A stretch of DNA of 64,000 nt, from contig NZ_FNQJ01000017.1 in assembly GCF_900107605.1 (NCBI RefSeq), positions 18,330-82,329 on the forward strand, given 5' to 3'. Position 1 is the stretch's first letter. Every line of letters begins with the position of its first letter. Positions 9,703 to 18,823 of the stretch are shown in pieces. The notes beneath the pieces were generated by a model that worked only from the letters and a program-made list of their open reading frames with translations, ran no database searches and was not told the origin of the DNA. A program made the position numbers and the translations under genes. The stretch comes from Acidovorax soli. Its GTDB lineage: Bacteria; Pseudomonadota; Gammaproteobacteria; Burkholderiales; Burkholderiaceae_C.

Positions 9703-11736
9703 TTAGTCTGCCATGCCCTGGTGGCGCAGCAAGGCCTCCAGGCTGGGTTCGCGGCCGCGAAAGGCTTTGAAGGATTCCATGGCGGGGCGGCTGCCGCCCG
9801 CCTCCAGAATGGCCTGCCGGTAGCGGCGGCCCGTTTCGATGCTGGCCAGACCGTCGCTGCCGGCGGTTTCTTCAAAGGCCGCATAGGCATCGGCGCTGAG
9901 CACCTCCGCCCATTTGTAGCTGTAGTAGCCCGCTGCATAGCCACCCGCAAAAATATGGCTGAAGGTGTGGGCCGTGCGGCTGAACGAGGGTGGCGGCAGC
10001 ACCGACACTTCGCTGCGCACCTCGGCCAGCAAGGGCATGAAATCCTGGGCGGGATCGTGATCGGTGTGCAGCAGCATGTCGAACAGGGCAAATTCGATCT
10101 GGCGCAGGGTGCCCATGCCACTCTGGAAGTTCTTGGCGGCGATCATCTTGTCGAACAGTGCACGCGGCAGCGGTGCACCGGTATCGACGTGCGCCGTCAT
10201 GTTGCGCAGCACATCCCATTCCCAGCAGAAGTTCTCCATGAACTGGCTGGGCAGTTCGACCGCATCCCACTCGACACCGCTGATGCCCGATACGTCGCGT
10301 TCGTTCACCTGCGTCAGCATGTGGTGCAGACCGTGGCCGAATTCGTGGAACAGCGTGATCACATCGTCATGGGTGAGCAGCGGGGGCTTGCCGTCAACGC
10401 CCTCGGCAAAATTGCACACCAGATGCGCCACGGGGGTCTGCAGCGCGCCGGTGTCGGGGCGCAGCCAGCGGGTGCGCACATCATCCATCCAGGCGCCGCC
10501 GCGTTTGCCGGTGCGGGCCGGCTGGTCGAGGTAGAACTGGCCCACCAGCTGGCCGTCACGCTCGATGCGATAGAACTCGACGGCGGCATTCCACACGGGC
10601 GCACTGTCGCGGCGGATGCTGACCTCGAACAGTGTCTCGATGATCTTGAAAAGGCCGGCCAGCACCTTGGGGGCCGTGAAGTATTGCTTGACTTCCTGCT
10701 CGCTGAAGGAATAGCGTGCTTCCTTGAGCTTCTCGGCAAGGAAGGGCCAGTCCCAGGCCTGCGGATCGTTCAGGCCTATCTGGCTGGCTGCGAAGCCGCG
10801 CAGGTCGGCCACGTCCTTTTCGGCATAAGGCCGGGCGCGGCGCGCCAGATCCCGCAAGAATGAAATGACCTCGTCAGGCGACTGGGCCATCTTGGGCACC
10901 ACCGACACCTGGCCGAAATTGTCATACCCGAGCAGCTGTGCTTCTTCGCGGCGCAGTGCCAGAATTTCACGGATGAGCGCCGAGTTGTCGAAACGCCTGG
11001 CCTCGCCTTCGGCCTGGTCGGAGGCGCGCGTCACATAGGCGCGGTACATCATTTCGCGCAAAGCGCTGTGGGTGGCGAACTGCATCACCGGCAGATAGCA
11101 GGGCATCTTGAGCGTGAGCTTGTAGCCGCTCTTGCCCTCCGCCTGGGCCGCTGCCAATGCGGTCTGCTGCACGTCGGCAGGGACGCCATCGAGTTCTTCC
11201 GCCGTGGCGTAGTAGGCAAAGGCGTCGGTGGCATCGAGCGCGTTTTCACTGAATTTCTGGCTCAGCTCGGCCTGCCGTTCCTGGATCTGGGCAAAACGCT
11301 CCTTGGCGGCACCGGTGAGTTCGGCGCCGCTGAGGACGAAATTGCGCACGGCGTTCTTGTGCGCCTGGCGCTGCTCGGGGCTCAGGGTGCTGGGATCAAT
11401 GGCCTTGTACTTGGCGTACAGGCGCTCATCGGCGCCCAGGCGGGTCCAGAATTCGGTCACCCGGGGCAGCGCTGCGTTGTAGGCGGCGCGCAGTTCCGGG
11501 GTGTCGGCCACACTGTTGAGGTGGCTGATGGCCCCCCAGGCGGTGCCCAGGTGCTCCGTGGCAACGTCCAGCACCTTCGCAATGGCATCCCAGCGCGCAG
11601 GAAAGTCGGCGGCCGTGACCGTTTCGAGGGCGGCATTGGCTTTTTCCAGCAACACGTCAACGGCGGGGGCCACGTCGTCTGGCGTGATCCGGTCAAACTG
11701 GGGAAGGTCGGAGAAGTCGAGGAGGGCGTTGCTCAT
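9703..11736 (-). CDS. prlC: Oligopeptidase A (M3 family zinc metallopeptidase)
   Basis: A 677-residue cytoplasmic thimet-type oligopeptidase that degrades short peptides, including cleaved signal peptides. The zinc site is HEFGHGLHHML (the HExxH motif) with the downstream Glu in the GVEWDAVELPSQ region. Length is that of E. coli OpdA/PrlC. There is no signal peptide. The gap to the glutaredoxin-like gene is 42 bp, so they may be cotranscribed, and folD lies 64 bp upstream. Confidence 0.96.
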   Translation of the reverse strand: MSNALLDFSDLPQFDRITPDDVAPAVDVLLEKANAALETVTAADFPARWDAIAKVLDVATEHLGTAWGAISHLNSVADTPELRAAYNAALPRVTEFWTRLGADERLYAKYKAIDPSTLSPEQRQAHKNAVRNFVLSGAELTGAAKERFAQIQERQAELSQKFSENALDATDAFAYYATAEELDGVPADVQQTALAAAQAEGKSGYKLTLKMPCYLPVMQFATHSALREMMYRAYVTRASDQAEGEARRFDNSALIREILALRREEAQLLGYDNFGQVSVVPKMAQSPDEVISFLRDLARRARPYAEKDVADLRGFAASQIGLNDPQAWDWPFLAEKLKEARYSFSEQEVKQYFTAPKVLAGLFKIIETLFEVSIRRDSAPVWNAAVEFYRIERDGQLVGQFYLDQPARTGKRGGAWMDDVRTRWLRPDTGALQTPVAHLVCNFAEGVDGKPPLLTHDDVITLFHEFGHGLHHMLTQVNERDVSGISGVEWDAVELPSQFMENFCWEWDVLRNMTAHVDTGAPLPRALFDKMIAAKNFQSGMGTLRQIEFALFDMLLHTDHDPAQDFMPLLAEVRSEVSVLPPPSFSRTAHTFSHIFAGGYAAGYYSYKWAEVLSADAYAAFEETAGSDGLASIETGRRYRQAILEAGGSRPAMESFKAFRGREPSLEALLRHQGMAD

Positions 11737-11800
11737 GCGTGTGTAGATGGCGCTTTGCGGTGCGGGTTCAAGTTGCGAGGCTGCGGGAGCAGGGCTGACT

Positions 11801-12667
11801 TCAGGCGCCGGCGGCGCGTTCGGCGGCTTCCAGGGTGTTGACCAGCAGCATGGTAATGGTCATGGGCCCCACGCCGCCAGGTACGGGGGTGATCCAGCCG
11901 GCCACTTCCTTCACGCCGTCAAAATCCACATCGCCGCACAGCTTGCCCTCGTCATTGCGGTTCATTCCCACGTCGATCACCACGGCGCCGGGCTTGACCA
12001 TGTCGGCCGTGAGCACGTTGCGCTTGCCCACGGCAGCCACGATCACGTCGGCCTGCAGGGTCTGGGCCTTGAGGTCGGTCGTGCGCGAATGGCAGATGGT
12101 CACGGTGGCATCTTTTTGCAGCAGCATCAGCGCCATGGGCTTGCCCACGATGTTGCTGCGGCCAATGACCACAGCGTGCTTGCCCCTGAGGTCGTAGCCC
12201 TTGCCATCGTTGAGCGATTCGAGCATCTTCATGCAACCGTAGGGCGTGCAGGGCCAGAAGCCGGGCATGCCGGTCATCAGCGCGCCGGCGCTGGCAATGT
12301 GAAAGCCGTCCACGTCCTTGGCGGGCGAGATGGCCTCGATGACCTTTTGCGCATCGATGTGCGCGGGCAGCGGTAGCTGCACCAGGATGCCGTGGATCGC
12401 GGGGTCGTTGTTCAGGGCCTCCACGCGTGCCAGCAGCGCGGCTTCGGTCATGTCGGCCGCGTATTTTTCCAGCACCGAATGCAGGCCACTGTCCTCGCAG
12501 GCCTTGACCTTGTTGCGCACATAAACCTGGGAGGCGGGGTTGTCGCCCACCAGCACCACGGCCAGGCCTGGCGTGGTGCCCCGCGATTTGAGGGCGGCTG
12601 CGCGCTGGGCGACTTCGGTGCGCAATTGGCGGGACAGGGCGTTGCCGTCGATGAGTTGTGCGGTCAT
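11801..12667 (-). CDS. folD: Bifunctional methylene-THF dehydrogenase / methenyl-THF cyclohydrolase
   Basis: A 288-residue enzyme of one-carbon metabolism that converts 5,10-methylene-THF to 10-formyl-THF with NADP. Typical blocks are the catalytic Tyr/Lys region ([14 protein letters not shown]), [21 protein letters not shown] and [11 protein letters not shown], and the NADP site around [10 protein letters not shown] place the start at 12667 (MTAQLIDG), the family's usual beginning; an in-frame ATG further upstream lies across a repeat and is unlikely. Confidence 0.97.
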   Translation of the reverse strand: MTAQLIDGNALSRQLRTEVAQRAAALKSRGTTPGLAVVLVGDNPASQVYVRNKVKACEDSGLHSVLEKYAADMTEAALLARVEALNNDPAIHGILVQLPLPAHIDAQKVIEAISPAKDVDGFHIASAGALMTGMPGFWPCTPYGCMKMLESLNDGKGYDLRGKHAVVIGRSNIVGKPMALMLLQKDATVTICHSRTTDLKAQTLQADVIVAAVGKRNVLTADMVKPGAVVIDVGMNRNDEGKLCGDVDFDGVKEVAGWITPVPGGVGPMTITMLLVNTLEAAERAAGA

Positions 12668-12696
12668 GTCAGAAAATACGGATAAAAATGGCATGT

Positions 12697-12738
12697 AGCG
12701 CTTTGCAGGAAAGCGCTTCAAGCTCTGAAACAGAGAGC
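12697..12738 (-). repeat. Hairpin repeat family A between folD and the response regulator
   Basis: Two adjacent dyads: AGCGCTTT (12697-12704) with AAAGCGCT (12710-12717), perfect 8 bp, and GCTCT (12722-12726) with AGAGC (12734-12738). Read on the minus strand this is short hairpin, TTG spacer, then the GCGCTT hairpin, the same order as at 39000-39041. It lies just after the response-regulator stop and could act as an mRNA 3' structure. Confidence 0.7.
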
Positions 12739-12740
12739 AA

Positions 12741-13367
12741 TCAAGCCTTGGGCGCGTTCTGGCCCAGTGCAATCTTGAGCAGATCGGCCACGGTGTTGGC
12801 GTTGAGCTTTTCCATGATGTTGGCGCGGTGGGCCTCCACCGTCTTGATGCTGATGCCCAGGTCGTCGGCGATCTGCTTGTTCAGGCGGCCGGCAACGATG
12901 CGCTCAAGCACCTGGGCTTCGCGACCCGTCAGCTTGGACAGCAGTGCATCGCGGCTGGCGGCCTGCTGGTAGCCGGCAAAGGCGTCGCGGGCATGGTCGA
13001 GCATGCGCTCCACCAGCCCGACAAGCTCTTCCTCGTCGAAGGGTTTCTGGATGAAATCGAGCGCGCCTTTCTTCATGGTGTTGACAGCCATGGGCACGTC
13101 GCCGTGGCCGGTGATGAAGACGATGGGCAAAGGCGATTTGCGCTCGATCAGTCGGTCCTGCAGCTCCAGCCCAGTCATGCCGCCCATGCGGATGTCCACG
13201 ATCAGGCAGGCCACCTCGCGCGGGTCGTAGCGCGAGAGAAAGGTTTCGGCAGAATCAAAGCAACGCACCCGGTAGTCCTTGCCCTCCAGCAGCCATTGAA
13301 GCGAGTCGCGGACCGCCTCGTCGTCGTCCACTACGTAAACGGTGCCTTTTTTCGGAATCAAACTCAT
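12741..13367 (-). CDS. FixJ-type two-component response regulator
   Basis: A 208-residue regulator: receiver domain with the acidic pocket in [10 protein letters not shown], the phospho-acceptor Asp in [10 protein letters not shown] and the Lys in [10 protein letters not shown], joined to a LuxR-type HTH ([12 protein letters not shown]...[14 protein letters not shown]). This is the FixJ/NarL layout. The start codon overlaps the stop of the sensor kinase (ATGA), so the two are coupled. The pair is divergent from the pyruvate dehydrogenase operon, which makes that operon a candidate target. The true signal is not visible. Confidence 0.9.
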   Translation of the reverse strand: MSLIPKKGTVYVVDDDEAVRDSLQWLLEGKDYRVRCFDSAETFLSRYDPREVACLIVDIRMGGMTGLELQDRLIERKSPLPIVFITGHGDVPMAVNTMKKGALDFIQKPFDEEELVGLVERMLDHARDAFAGYQQAASRDALLSKLTGREAQVLERIVAGRLNKQIADDLGISIKTVEAHRANIMEKLNANTVADLLKIALGQNAPKA

Positions 13368-15922
13368 GCAATTGTCCTTGGGGGTTGTGCGTTTGCTACA
13401 GAATTTGTAGTGGCATCCACAGGCTTGGCAAGCGGAAGCCAGAAGGAGAACCGGCAGCCTGTGACCTCGGATCCATTGTAGAGGTTCTCCGCCCGCATTC
13501 GGCCGTGGTGCGACTCGACGATGCTGCGGCACAGGTTCAGGCCCATGCCCATGCCTTCCTGCTTGGTGGAGAAGAAGGCTTCAAACAGGCGCTCCAGCAC
13601 CTCGGGCGCCAGTCCCTTGCCGGTGTCCTGCACCGAAAACTCCACCACATCTTGGTCTTCGACATGCTTGGGCACCACGCGCAGTTCCACGCTGCGGCCA
13701 GAGGTGGGGCGGTTGGCCATCTCGATGGCCTCGGCCCCGTTTTTCATGAGGTTGACCAGCACCTGTTCGATCAGGATGGTGTCTGCCATCACGGGCGGCA
13801 GGCGCGCCGCAACGTAGTGGGTCAGGCGCACGTTGTGGCGGCGCAGCTCGATGTCGGCCAGCTCGACTGCCTCGTTCACCATCGACGTCACATCGGCCAG
13901 TGTGCGGTTGGGTTCGCTCTTTTTCACGAAGGCTCGGATGCGCTGGATGATCTGGCCCGCGCGTTGCGCCTGGTGGGCGGTTTTTTGCAGGGCCGCGAGC
14001 AGGGCTTCTTCGGTGATCTGGCCGCTGTGGATGCGTGAAATCATCCCGCTGCAGTAGTTGCTGATGGCCGTGAGCGGCTGGTTGAGTTCATGTGCGACGC
14101 TAGACGCCATCTCGCCCATGGTGATCAGGCGGCTGACAGACTGCGCCCGTTCGGCCTGGCGGGCAGCCTGCTCCTGGGCCAGGCGGCGCGGAGTGATGTC
14201 GGTGGCAATCACCATCTGCGCCAGGCGCCCGTCCACCCAGTTGAGGTAGCGTGAGCGCACTTCCAGCCATTTGCCCATGTCAGGCAGGTAGATTTCGGCG
14301 TTCTCGCTGCGTGCGCTGGTCAATGAGTCGGTGGGCAGTCCCATCAGTCCGTCCTCGTCGTCCACGCCCGTCATGTGGCTGGTGGCCGCTGGCACCACGC
14401 CCGCCTGGGCCACCAGTTGCAGGTGACCCACGGTTTGCGAGCCAAACCACTGGCGGTAGAGCTTGTTGGCAAACAGCAATTCCTGGCTACCCAGCGGCGC
14501 CACCGACACCGAAGCGTCCAGCGACTCCAGCACGATGGTGAAGCGTTCATAGGAGGCCGACAGCTGCTCGCGGATGCGGTTGGGTTCGGTGATGTCGGTC
14601 ATCGATGTCATCCAGCCGGTTTGCTGGCCATGGGCATCGATCAGCGGAGACACATACAGGCGCGCGTCAAACTGCGTGCCGTTCTTGCGCCGCACGCGCA
14701 CCTGAAACCCGCCCGTCACGGTCTTGCCGCTGATTTCATCGCGCAGCTTGGCATACAGGGCTTCATAGTCGGATTCGGGCCAGTAAGGGAAGGGGGCCGT
14801 CAGGCCCACCAGCTCGGTTTCGCTCCACCCGGTCATCTGGCAAAACGCCGCATTCACATAGGTGATGCGCCCCTCCAGATCCAGCGCACGCATGCCGGTG
14901 AGGACGGAGTTCTCCATGGCCCGGCGGAAATTGGTTTCAGCCACCAGCGCCTTCTGGGCCTGCATGCGCCGGCGGGTGTGGCGCCAGGTCGCAATCAGCA
15001 TCCAGGCCGTCATGGCGCTGAGCGTGCCGACCAGCCAGAACAGGCCGCTGCCCACCACGCCCAGTGATGTGCGGTAGGCCTGTGCCTTGAGCACCAGGCC
15101 GTTGCCCACCGGGGAAACGGGTACTTCGTACGTGTTGGCGCGTGGGGCCCACGGCAGCAACTGGGTATTGGGGTTGCGCCGGCCCAGCGGCGTGCCGGCC
15201 AGCACCTGGCCGTTGCCATCGAGCAGCGTGACGGCATAACGCGCCAGCACTTCGGTGGGCGTGCCATAGCGCAACAGGCTGTCGATGGAGTATTCGCCCA
15301 GTACCACGCCGCTGAATTTGCCCTGCTGGTTCAGGGGTACCTGCAATTGCAGCAGGGGCGTGGCGTCGCCCTGGGTGGCGGTGGGCTGCGCATACACGGG
15401 TTGCTGCAGGTCGCGTGCCAGCTCGTAGGTGTCTGTGGTGTCGCCGGGGGTGAGCACTTCACCGGCCACGCGCAACTCGCTGCTGCCCAGCGTGGGGGCC
15501 GCTTGGCTGGCACGGATGCGCCGCTTGTCATCAATCCAGGTGATGGCCTGCAACTCGGGGTGCTGGCTGATCAGGGATTCGGCACGGCTCACAAACTCCG
15601 CGCGGTCCAGGTCCTGGTTGGACAGATCACGCGCAATGCGCATGAGCTGCTCCTGGCGCTCCAGAAGCCGCAGGCGCACGCGTTGCTGGGCATATTCCAC
15701 ATCGCGTTTAAGGGCTTCGTGTTCGCGCTCGACCTCCTCGGTCCGCAGATACCAGAAGGCAGCCACGATGGCCGCCATGAACATCAGCACGGCAGCCAGC
15801 GGTGCCAGTGCGGCAAACCGGTCCTGCCGCGTGGGGGAAAGGCCGCGCCACCACTTGCGCCAACCCCGCGCCGCAGGGGCGATGGGGGCTGCGGGGGCGG
15901 CGGTGGCTGGGGGTTTTTCCAT
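13364..15922 (-). CDS. Membrane-bound PAS sensor histidine kinase (FixL/DctB-like)
   Basis: Sensor kinase of about 852 residues. Order: first membrane helix (LAAVLMFMAAIVAAFWYL), a periplasmic sensory region of about 270 residues, a second membrane helix (GLFWLVGTLSAMTAWML), two PAS domains, HisKA with the phospho-acceptor His in SSVAHELNQPLTAISNY, and an ATPase domain with N box LVNLMKNGAEAIE and G boxes (DTGKGLAPE, GMGMGLNLC). The start is uncertain: I used the ATG at 15922; GTG at 15985 would add 21 residues and run closer to the upstream repeats. The C-terminal ten or so codons come from an AT-rich hairpin sequence. It is cotranscribed with the response regulator. Confidence 0.88.
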   Translation of the reverse strand: MEKPPATAAPAAPIAPAARGWRKWWRGLSPTRQDRFAALAPLAAVLMFMAAIVAAFWYLRTEEVEREHEALKRDVEYAQQRVRLRLLERQEQLMRIARDLSNQDLDRAEFVSRAESLISQHPELQAITWIDDKRRIRASQAAPTLGSSELRVAGEVLTPGDTTDTYELARDLQQPVYAQPTATQGDATPLLQLQVPLNQQGKFSGVVLGEYSIDSLLRYGTPTEVLARYAVTLLDGNGQVLAGTPLGRRNPNTQLLPWAPRANTYEVPVSPVGNGLVLKAQAYRTSLGVVGSGLFWLVGTLSAMTAWMLIATWRHTRRRMQAQKALVAETNFRRAMENSVLTGMRALDLEGRITYVNAAFCQMTGWSETELVGLTAPFPYWPESDYEALYAKLRDEISGKTVTGGFQVRVRRKNGTQFDARLYVSPLIDAHGQQTGWMTSMTDITEPNRIREQLSASYERFTIVLESLDASVSVAPLGSQELLFANKLYRQWFGSQTVGHLQLVAQAGVVPAATSHMTGVDDEDGLMGLPTDSLTSARSENAEIYLPDMGKWLEVRSRYLNWVDGRLAQMVIATDITPRRLAQEQAARQAERAQSVSRLITMGEMASSVAHELNQPLTAISNYCSGMISRIHSGQITEEALLAALQKTAHQAQRAGQIIQRIRAFVKKSEPNRTLADVTSMVNEAVELADIELRRHNVRLTHYVAARLPPVMADTILIEQVLVNLMKNGAEAIEMANRPTSGRSVELRVVPKHVEDQDVVEFSVQDTGKGLAPEVLERLFEAFFSTKQEGMGMGLNLCRSIVESHHGRMRAENLYNGSEVTGCRFSFWLPLAKPVDATTNSVANAQPPRTIA
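13388..13411 (-). repeat. Hairpin repeat family A fragment encoding the kinase C-terminus
   Basis: On the minus strand CTACA, loop AATTC, TGTAG, then CAAACGCAC. Compare the hscA copy (GCTACT-GAAAT-AGTAGC, then GTTTGTC). The segment encodes the last residues of the kinase (TTNSVANAQ), after the conserved ATPase domain has ended. Confidence 0.4.
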
Positions 15923-15995
15923 GGGGCAAGTGTAGGGGAGGGTGGGCAGCGCCATGGCGGTGTCGTGGGCGTGTGCATTCGCCACAAAATATCGT

Positions 15996-16047
15996 TATGT
16001 GAAATTCAAAAGCACTATTCGAAATTCGAAAAAAATATGCGAAACTC
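15996..16047. promoter_or_regulatory. Three 12-bp direct repeats at exact 20-bp spacing upstream of aceE
   Basis: TATGTGAAATTC (15996-16007), TATTCGAAATTC (16016-16027) and TATGCGAAACTC (16036-16047) share the pattern TAT-K-Y-GAAA-Y-TC and recur every 20 bp, two turns of B-DNA. The middle copy overlaps TTCGAAATTCGAA, a near-palindrome. They lie between the divergent kinase gene and aceE, 43 bp before the aceE start. Phased repeats of this kind are usual for a multimeric regulator; which protein binds is unknown. The neighbouring FixJ-like regulator is the obvious first candidate. Confidence 0.7.
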
Positions 16048-16089
16048 AGCGCAACGTACTAAATTGCACCCTCAACACAGGAGACAAGC

Positions 16090-18804
16090 ATGTCAGCTCA
16101 GCCCGCCCCCCTGGCCGGAAACGGCGCCACGCCCACCATCGACACCGATCAGCAAGAAACCCGTGAGTGGATGGACGCGCTGTCCGCCGTGATCGACAAG
16201 GAAGGGGCCGAGCGAGCCCACTTTCTGATCGAGCAGCTGCTGGAGCATGCGCGCCAGAACAGCATCGACATGCCGTTCTCGGGCAACACGGGCTACGTCA
16301 ACACGATCGAGCCCACCCAAGAGGCCCACTGTCCCGGCAACATCGCCATCGAAAAGCGCCTGCGGGCCTACATGCGCTGGAACGCCATGGCCATGGTGGT
16401 GCGCGCCAACCGCCTGCACCCCGCCGATGGCGGCGACCTCGGCGGCCACATCGGCTCGTTCGCTTCCGTGGCCAGCATGTTTGGTGCGGGCTTCAACCAC
16501 TTCTGGCACGCCGAGAGCGAAGGCCATGGCGGCGATCTGCTCTACATCCAGGGCCATAGCGCCCCCGGCATCTACGCCCGCGCCTACCTGGAAGGGCGCC
16601 TGAACGAGCAGCAGCTCGACAGCTTCCGCCAGGAAGTGGACGGCAAGGGCCTGTCGAGCTACCCGCACCCCAAGCTGATGCCCGAGTTCTGGCAGTTCCC
16701 CACGGTGTCCATGGGCCTGGGTCCGCTGATGGCGATCTACCAGGCGCGCTTTCTCAAATACCTGCACGCCCGGGGCATTGCCAACACCGAAAACCGCAAG
16801 GTCTGGGTGTTCTGCGGCGACGGCGAGATGGACGAGCCCGAGTCGCTGGGCGCCATTGGCCTGGCATCGCGTGAAAACCTGGACAACCTGATCTTCGTGG
16901 TGAACTGCAACCTGCAGCGCCTCGATGGTCCAGTGCGCGGCAACGGCAAGATCGTGCAGGAGCTCGAAGGCGAGTTCCGTGGCAGCGGCTGGAACGTCAT
17001 CAAGCTGCTGTGGGGCGCCGGCTGGGATGCGCTGCTGGCCCGCGACAAGACGGGCAAGCTGCGCCAGCTGATGATGGAGACGCTGGACGGCGACTACCAG
17101 GCCATGAAGGCCAACGACGGCGCCTTTGTGCGCAAGAATTTCTTCGGCCGCTACCCCGAGACGCTCCAGCTCGTCGAGCACATGACCGACGATGAGGTGT
17201 TCGAGCTGCGCCGCGGCGGCCACGAGCCCGCCAAGGTGTACGCTGCCTTTCACGCCGCCAACGAGCACAAGGGCCAGCCCACCGTGCTGCTGGTGAAAAC
17301 CGTCAAGGGCTATGGCATGGGCAAGGCCGGTGAAGGCAAGAACACCGTGCACCAGACCAAGAAGCTGTCGGACGAAGACATTAAGTACATCCGCGACCGC
17401 TTCAACATCCCGATCCCCGACAGCGAGCTGCCCGGCCTGCCGTACTACAAGCCGGCCGACGACACGCCCGAAATGCGCTACCTGCACGAGCGCCGCAAGG
17501 CCCTGGGCGGCTACCTGCCGCACCGCCGCGCCAAGGCCGACGAGCACTTCACCGTGCCCGCGCTCGACACCTTCAAGGCCATCCTGGAGCCCACGGCCGA
17601 GGGCCGCGAGATCAGCACCACGCAGGCCTACGTGCGCTTCATCACGCAGCTGTTGCGTGACCAGGCCCTGGGGCCGCGCGTGGTGCCCATCCTGGTGGAC
17701 GAGGCGCGCACCTTCGGCATGGAAGGCCTGTTCCGCCAGATCGGCATCTACAACCCCAAGGGCCAGCAATACACCCCGGTCGATCGAGACCAGGTCATGT
17801 ACTACCGCGAAGACAAGGCCGGCCAGATCCTGCAAGAGGGCATCAACGAGGCCGGCGGCATGGCCAGCTGGATCGCGGCAGCCACCAGCTACAGCACCAA
17901 CAACCGCATCATGGTGCCGTTCTACGTGTACTACTCGATGTTCGGCTTCCAGCGCATTGGCGACCTGGCCTGGGCCGCGGGCGACATGCAGGCGCGCGGT
18001 TTCCTGCTGGGCGGCACCTCGGGGCGCACCACGCTCAACGGCGAAGGCCTGCAGCACGAAGATGGCCACAGCCACATCCTGGCGGGCACCATTCCCAACT
18101 GCGTGAGCTACGACCCGACCTTCGCCCACGAGGTGGCGGTGATCCTGCACCATGGCCTGAAGCGCATGGTCGAAAAGCAGGAAAACGTCTACTACTACAT
18201 CACCCTGCTCAACGAGAACTACGCCATGCCCGGCATCACGCCCGGCACCGAAGAGCAGATCATCCAGGGCATGTACCTGTGCAAGCCCGGCGCCGAAGGC
18301 GACAAGCGCGTGCAGCTGCTGGGCTCGGGCACCATCCTGCGCGAATCCATTGCCGCACAGACCCTGCTGGCCGCCGACTGGGGCGTGCAGGCCGACGTCT
18401 GGAGCTGCCCCAGCTTCAACGAACTGGCCCGCGAAGGCCAGGACTGCGAGCGCTGGAACCTGCTGCACCCGCTGGAAGTGCCGCGCGCGTCGTTCGTTGC
18501 GCGCCAGCTGGGCGGCCACGCCGGCCCGGTGGTGGCCTCCACCGACTACATGAAGAGTTACGCCGAACAGATCCGCCCCTTCATCCCGGCCGGTCGCCCC
18601 TACAAGGTGCTGGGCACCGACGGCTTTGGCCGCAGCGATTTCCGCAGCAAGCTGCGCGAGCACTTCGAGATCAACCGCCACTACATCGTGGTAGCCGCGC
18701 TCAAGGCGCTCAGCGAGCAGGGCAGCGTGCCCGCCACCAAGGTGGCCGAGGCGATTGCCAAGTACGGCATCCAGGCCGACAAGACCAACCCGCTTTACGC
18801 ATAA
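16090..18804 (+). CDS. aceE: Pyruvate dehydrogenase E1 component, homodimeric type
   Basis: A 904-residue thiamine-diphosphate enzyme that decarboxylates pyruvate and acetylates the lipoyl groups of E2. The TPP/Mg motif is GDGEMDEPES...DNLIFVVNCN (about 245-275). The homodimeric AceE layout is full length. The start at 16090 is preceded by AGGAGA. It heads the operon aceE-aceF-lpdA, with 19 bp to aceF. Regulation is likely through the 20-bp-spaced repeats just upstream. Confidence 0.98.
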   Translation: MSAQPAPLAGNGATPTIDTDQQETREWMDALSAVIDKEGAERAHFLIEQLLEHARQNSIDMPFSGNTGYVNTIEPTQEAHCPGNIAIEKRLRAYMRWNAMAMVVRANRLHPADGGDLGGHIGSFASVASMFGAGFNHFWHAESEGHGGDLLYIQGHSAPGIYARAYLEGRLNEQQLDSFRQEVDGKGLSSYPHPKLMPEFWQFPTVSMGLGPLMAIYQARFLKYLHARGIANTENRKVWVFCGDGEMDEPESLGAIGLASRENLDNLIFVVNCNLQRLDGPVRGNGKIVQELEGEFRGSGWNVIKLLWGAGWDALLARDKTGKLRQLMMETLDGDYQAMKANDGAFVRKNFFGRYPETLQLVEHMTDDEVFELRRGGHEPAKVYAAFHAANEHKGQPTVLLVKTVKGYGMGKAGEGKNTVHQTKKLSDEDIKYIRDRFNIPIPDSELPGLPYYKPADDTPEMRYLHERRKALGGYLPHRRAKADEHFTVPALDTFKAILEPTAEGREISTTQAYVRFITQLLRDQALGPRVVPILVDEARTFGMEGLFRQIGIYNPKGQQYTPVDRDQVMYYREDKAGQILQEGINEAGGMASWIAAATSYSTNNRIMVPFYVYYSMFGFQRIGDLAWAAGDMQARGFLLGGTSGRTTLNGEGLQHEDGHSHILAGTIPNCVSYDPTFAHEVAVILHHGLKRMVEKQENVYYYITLLNENYAMPGITPGTEEQIIQGMYLCKPGAEGDKRVQLLGSGTILRESIAAQTLLAADWGVQADVWSCPSFNELAREGQDCERWNLLHPLEVPRASFVARQLGGHAGPVVASTDYMKSYAEQIRPFIPAGRPYKVLGTDGFGRSDFRSKLREHFEINRHYIVVAALKALSEQGSVPATKVAEAIAKYGIQADKTNPLYA

Positions 18805-18823
18805 AACGAACGGAGACAGAACA

